From an uncultured Enterobacter sp. (GTDB lineage Bacteria; Pseudomonadota; Gammaproteobacteria; Enterobacterales; Enterobacteriaceae), in contig CAMKZP010000037.1 in the NCBI GenBank assembly GCA_946477805.1, forward strand, positions 1 through 13,403: a stretch of DNA of 13,403 nucleotides, in the 5' to 3' direction. Within the stretch, counting starts at the first letter, position 1, and every line of letters begins with the position of its first letter. A program made the translations under genes and the position numbers. This document shows, one piece after another, positions 12,193 to 13,403 of this stretch. Under the pieces are notes generated by a model, which was not told where the DNA came from, did no database searches, and saw only the letters and a list, made by a program, of their open reading frames with translations.

Positions 12193-13403
12193 ATGCCCGA
12201 ATCTGCCGCCGAACCGGCGCTTAGCGGATTGCGCCTCAATCTGCGCATTGTGTCCGTTGTTATCTTCAACTTTGCCAGCTACCTGACGATTGGCCTGCCG
12301 CTGGCGGTCCTGCCGGGCTACGTTCATGACGTGATGGGCTATAGCGCCTTCTGGGCGGGGCTGGTGATTAGCCTGCAGTATTTCGCCACGCTGCTGAGCC
12401 GCCCCCATTCCGGGCGCTATGCCGATCTGTTTGGGCCAAAAAGCATCGTCGTCGTGGGGCTGTGCGGCTGCTTCCTGAGCGGCCTGAGCTACTTTCTGGC
12501 GGCCACCGCCAGCCACTGGCCGCTGCTCAGCCTGGCGCTGCTGTGCCTGGGGCGCGTGATTTTGGGCGTCGGGCAAAGCCTTGCGGGCACCGGCTCGACG
12601 CTGTGGGGCGTGGGCGTTGTGGGCGCGCCGCATATTGGCCGGGTGATCTCCTGGAACGGGATTGTGACCTACGGCGCGATGGCGGTCGGCGCGCCGCTGG
12701 GGGTGGTGTGCTACGCCTGGGGCGGGCTGTACGGCCTGTCCATCACCATTATGGCCGTTGCCCTGCTGGCGATTTTGTTTGCCCTGCCGCGCCCGAAGGT
12801 GAAGGCCAGCAAGGGAAAGCCGCTGCCGTTTCGCGCGGTGCTGGGCCGCGTCTGGCCCTACGGGATGGCGCTGGCGCTGGCCTCCGCGGGTTTCGGCGTC
12901 ATCGCCACCTTCATCACGCTTTTTTACGATTCAAAAGGCTGGGACGGCGCGGCCTTTGCCCTCACCCTGTTTAGCTGCGCGTTTGTGGGCGCACGCCTGC
13001 TGTTCCCGAACGGGATCAATCGCCTGGGGGGGCTGAACGTTGCCATGATCTGCTTTGCGGTGGAGATTATCGGCCTGCTGTTGACCGGCCTCGCCAGCGC
13101 GCCGTGGATGGCGAAAATCGGCGTATTCCTCGCAGGCGCGGGCTTTTCGCTGGTCTTCCCGGCGCTGGGCGTGGTGGCCGTGAAGGCCGTGCCGCAGCAG
13201 AACCAGGGCTCGGCGCTGGCAACCTATACGGTATTTATGGATATGTCGCTGGGCGTTACCGGGCCGCTGGCGGGGCTGGTAATGGCGTGGGCGGGCGTGC
13301 CGGTTATCTATCTTGCGGCGGCGGGGCTGGTAGCGGTGGCGCTGATGCTGACGTGGCGGCTAAAAAAAAGGCCCCCGGCGCAGGCACCGGAGGCCACGTC
13401 ATC
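12193..13403 (+). CDS. yhhS: MFS transporter YhhS (3' end cut by window)
   Basis: The frame opens at ATG 12193 (MPESAAEPALSGLRLNLRIV) and runs through 403 complete codons to the end of the window without a stop. E. coli YhhS has about 405 residues and ends in a similar Pro/Ala/Ser-rich tail, so only the last codons are missing. It is a 12-segment major facilitator superfamily protein of the inner membrane. The loop after the second segment contains SRPHSGRYAD-FGPK, the MFS signature type (about residues 76-91); GRVILGVGQSLAGTGSTLWG (residues 120-139) and the second-half motif QGSALATYTVFMD (about 337-349) are also typical. E. coli YhhS has been linked to efflux of small compounds, but its natural substrate is not settled. 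It is divergent from yhhT. Confidence 0.95.
   Translation, partial: MPESAAEPALSGLRLNLRIVSVVIFNFASYLTIGLPLAVLPGYVHDVMGYSAFWAGLVISLQYFATLLSRPHSGRYADLFGPKSIVVVGLCGCFLSGLSYFLAATASHWPLLSLALLCLGRVILGVGQSLAGTGSTLWGVGVVGAPHIGRVISWNGIVTYGAMAVGAPLGVVCYAWGGLYGLSITIMAVALLAILFALPRPKVKASKGKPLPFRAVLGRVWPYGMALALASAGFGVIATFITLFYDSKGWDGAAFALTLFSCAFVGARLLFPNGINRLGGLNVAMICFAVEIIGLLLTGLASAPWMAKIGVFLAGAGFSLVFPALGVVAVKAVPQQNQGSALATYTVFMDMSLGVTGPLAGLVMAWAGVPVIYLAAAGLVAVALMLTWRLKKRPPAQAPEATS

Noticed and set aside
12462..12974. A 170-codon plus-strand frame inside yhhS, in a different reading frame.
   Set aside because: Arg/Gly/Ala-rich shadow. The yhhS frame from 12193 matches the known transporter throughout, without a frameshift.

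Overview
The window looks like chromosome of an enteric bacterium of the Enterobacter/Leclercia/Lelliottia/Klebsiella type. This is inferred from gene content, from the very close resemblance of the arn, acpT, yhhT and yhhS products to E. coli proteins, and from GC-rich coding DNA with tight ATGA-type gene overlaps. The genus is not proven. No mobile element, CRISPR array, tRNA or rRNA was seen.

Left part (1-2629): the 3' end of an NlpC/P60 cell-wall hydrolase of the MepS/NlpC type runs rightward. It meets head-on a leftward pair, a LysR-type regulator followed by a short-chain dehydrogenase. Divergent from the regulator is padC, a phenolic acid decarboxylase. The shared regulator/padC intergenic region carries two palindromes built from the same half-site, a plausible operator. 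A strong intrinsic terminator follows padC.

Centre (2630-10344): a 0.3-kb AT-rich control region is followed by the complete seven-gene arnBCADTEF operon. ArnA (with Ugd, encoded elsewhere) and ArnB make UDP-L-Ara4N/Ara4FN. ArnC loads it on undecaprenyl phosphate, ArnD removes the formyl group, ArnE/ArnF carry the lipid across the inner membrane, and ArnT puts L-Ara4N on lipid A, giving resistance to polymyxins and cationic peptides. All catalytic residues that could be checked are present. The genes overlap by 4 bases or are 1 base apart, so translation is probably coupled. The control region holds a good PmrA box match just upstream of a -10 candidate, and PhoP-box-like repeats further upstream.

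Right part (10277-13403): acpT (leftward, overlapping the 3' end of arnF by 68 bp), yhhT (leftward) and yhhS (rightward, cut by the window end just before its expected stop). This block corresponds to the E. coli yhhS-yhhT-acpT region. In E. coli and Salmonella the arn operon lies elsewhere, so the operon is at a different chromosomal site here.

No wholly new multi-gene system was found. The most unusual signals are: AcpT with an intact frame but substitutions at conserved Sfp-family positions, including the metal-binding Asp; the acpT/arnF tail-to-tail overlap without a visible terminator; the apparent dual PhoP/PmrA control region with a foldable leader; and the double palindrome between the LysR gene and padC.
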